From Bacteroidia bacterium (GTDB taxonomy: Bacteria > Bacteroidota > Bacteroidia > Bacteroidales > Azobacteroidaceae), in assembly GCA_025996895.1 (NCBI GenBank), contig BNTW01000039.1, forward strand, positions 1 to 26,074: a DNA stretch of 26,074 nt, read 5' to 3'. The notes beneath the pieces were generated by a model. It saw only the letters and a list, made by a program, of their open reading frames with translations. It searched no databases and had not been told where the DNA came from. Positions 25,850 to 26,074 of the stretch are shown piece by piece; position 1 is the first letter of the stretch; each line of letters starts with the position of its first letter. The position numbers and the translations under genes were made by a program.

Positions 25850-26074
25850 ATGGATATGATGCATGGACTGAATCAATATGACTACAGCGCACGGTACTAC
25901 GACCCGGGATATGGAAGGTTTACAACCATCGACCCGCTGGCGGAAACAATCCTATCAATCGGATAGATCCATCAGGTATGTATTGGGTAACGAATGAAGA
26001 TAAACAATTCGCGGCTACACTGTCTTCTGCTATGGAACAAAGGTCATTTGCCTATCAAAAAGAAATTAATAATG
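25850..26074 (+). pseudogene. RHS-repeat core fragment with frame-shifting deletion, running off the window
   Basis: From 25850 one frame reads MMHGLNQYDYSARYYDPGYG and then RFTTIDPLAE, the hallmark of the RHS-associated core (YDYSARYYDP). It stops at 25966. A second frame takes over at about 25939 with GGNNPINRIDPSGMYWVTNE, the end of the same core (NNPINxIDPxG) and the start of a variable C-terminal region. The usual ~10-15 residues between DPLAE and NNPIN are missing, so a small deletion has shifted the frame. The second frame is still open at the window edge (residues ...AYQKEINN). RHS proteins carry variable C-terminal toxins; this piece is either a dead gene or an orphan tip. Confidence 0.7.

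Overview
The window looks like the chromosome of a member of the Bacteroidota, most likely Bacteroidales. Many upstream regions carry the Bacteroidota -7 promoter box TAnnTTTG, Shine-Dalgarno sequences are generally absent, and the family content fits: fused ThrA, DUF3467, an LptE-family lipoprotein, DUF4271, and a hemD-rnpA-yidD-tatD block. The species cannot be read from the sequence. Housekeeping parts are moderately GC-rich, while 1-3014 and about 13000-19040 look more AT-rich, as expected of accessory DNA.

Layout. (1) 1-3014: accessory left edge, with the tail of an IS630-like transposase, a TPR protein that may have lost its 5' end, and a large lipoprotein with a transglutaminase-like core. 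(2) 8238 down to 3035, minus strand: a tightly packed operon of DUF3467, thrA, a sigma-54 activator, lptE and a TPR protein. (3) 8496-9090: rplU-rpmA, divergent from that operon and sharing an inverted promoter motif with it. (4) 10232-9094, minus: a BamE-like lipoprotein and queH. (5) 10353-12986: valS, which carries a 7-bp tandem repeat inside its reading frame. (6) 12990-19040: a genomic island with an internally deleted AAA ATPase pseudogene, an IS1182-type transposase remnant, an AbiE toxin-antitoxin pair (abiEi-abiEii) and a complete two-gene Hachiman defence system (hamA-hamB). (7) 19695-19027, minus: a small acidic protein gene followed by tRNA-Thr(CGU), tRNA-Arg(CCG) and a strong terminator, apparently one transcript. 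(8) 19748-25438: ahcY; the LOG-DUF4271-hemD-rnpA-yidD operon; a WYL-domain regulator; tatD. (9) 25439-26074: a decayed region with an orphan promoter and fragments of an RHS-repeat gene.

The most interesting part is the island. A near-palindromic 21-22 bp motif lies just upstream of abiEi (15563-15584), and a copy identical at 19 of 21 positions lies upstream of hamA (18772-18792), over the expected -33 region of the hamA promoter. AbiEi antitoxins are known to bind inverted repeats in their own promoter, so the AbiE antitoxin may also control the Hachiman operon. The alternative is that the two copies are direct repeats left when the Hachiman module was inserted. Hachiman and AbiE are known families. 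The possible regulatory link between them is the candidate novelty.

Other signals: a GC-rich palindrome that encodes the charged N-terminus of the LptE signal peptide, two probable leaderless genes, a cassette-end-like hairpin directly after abiEii, and orphan RHS fragments after tatD.
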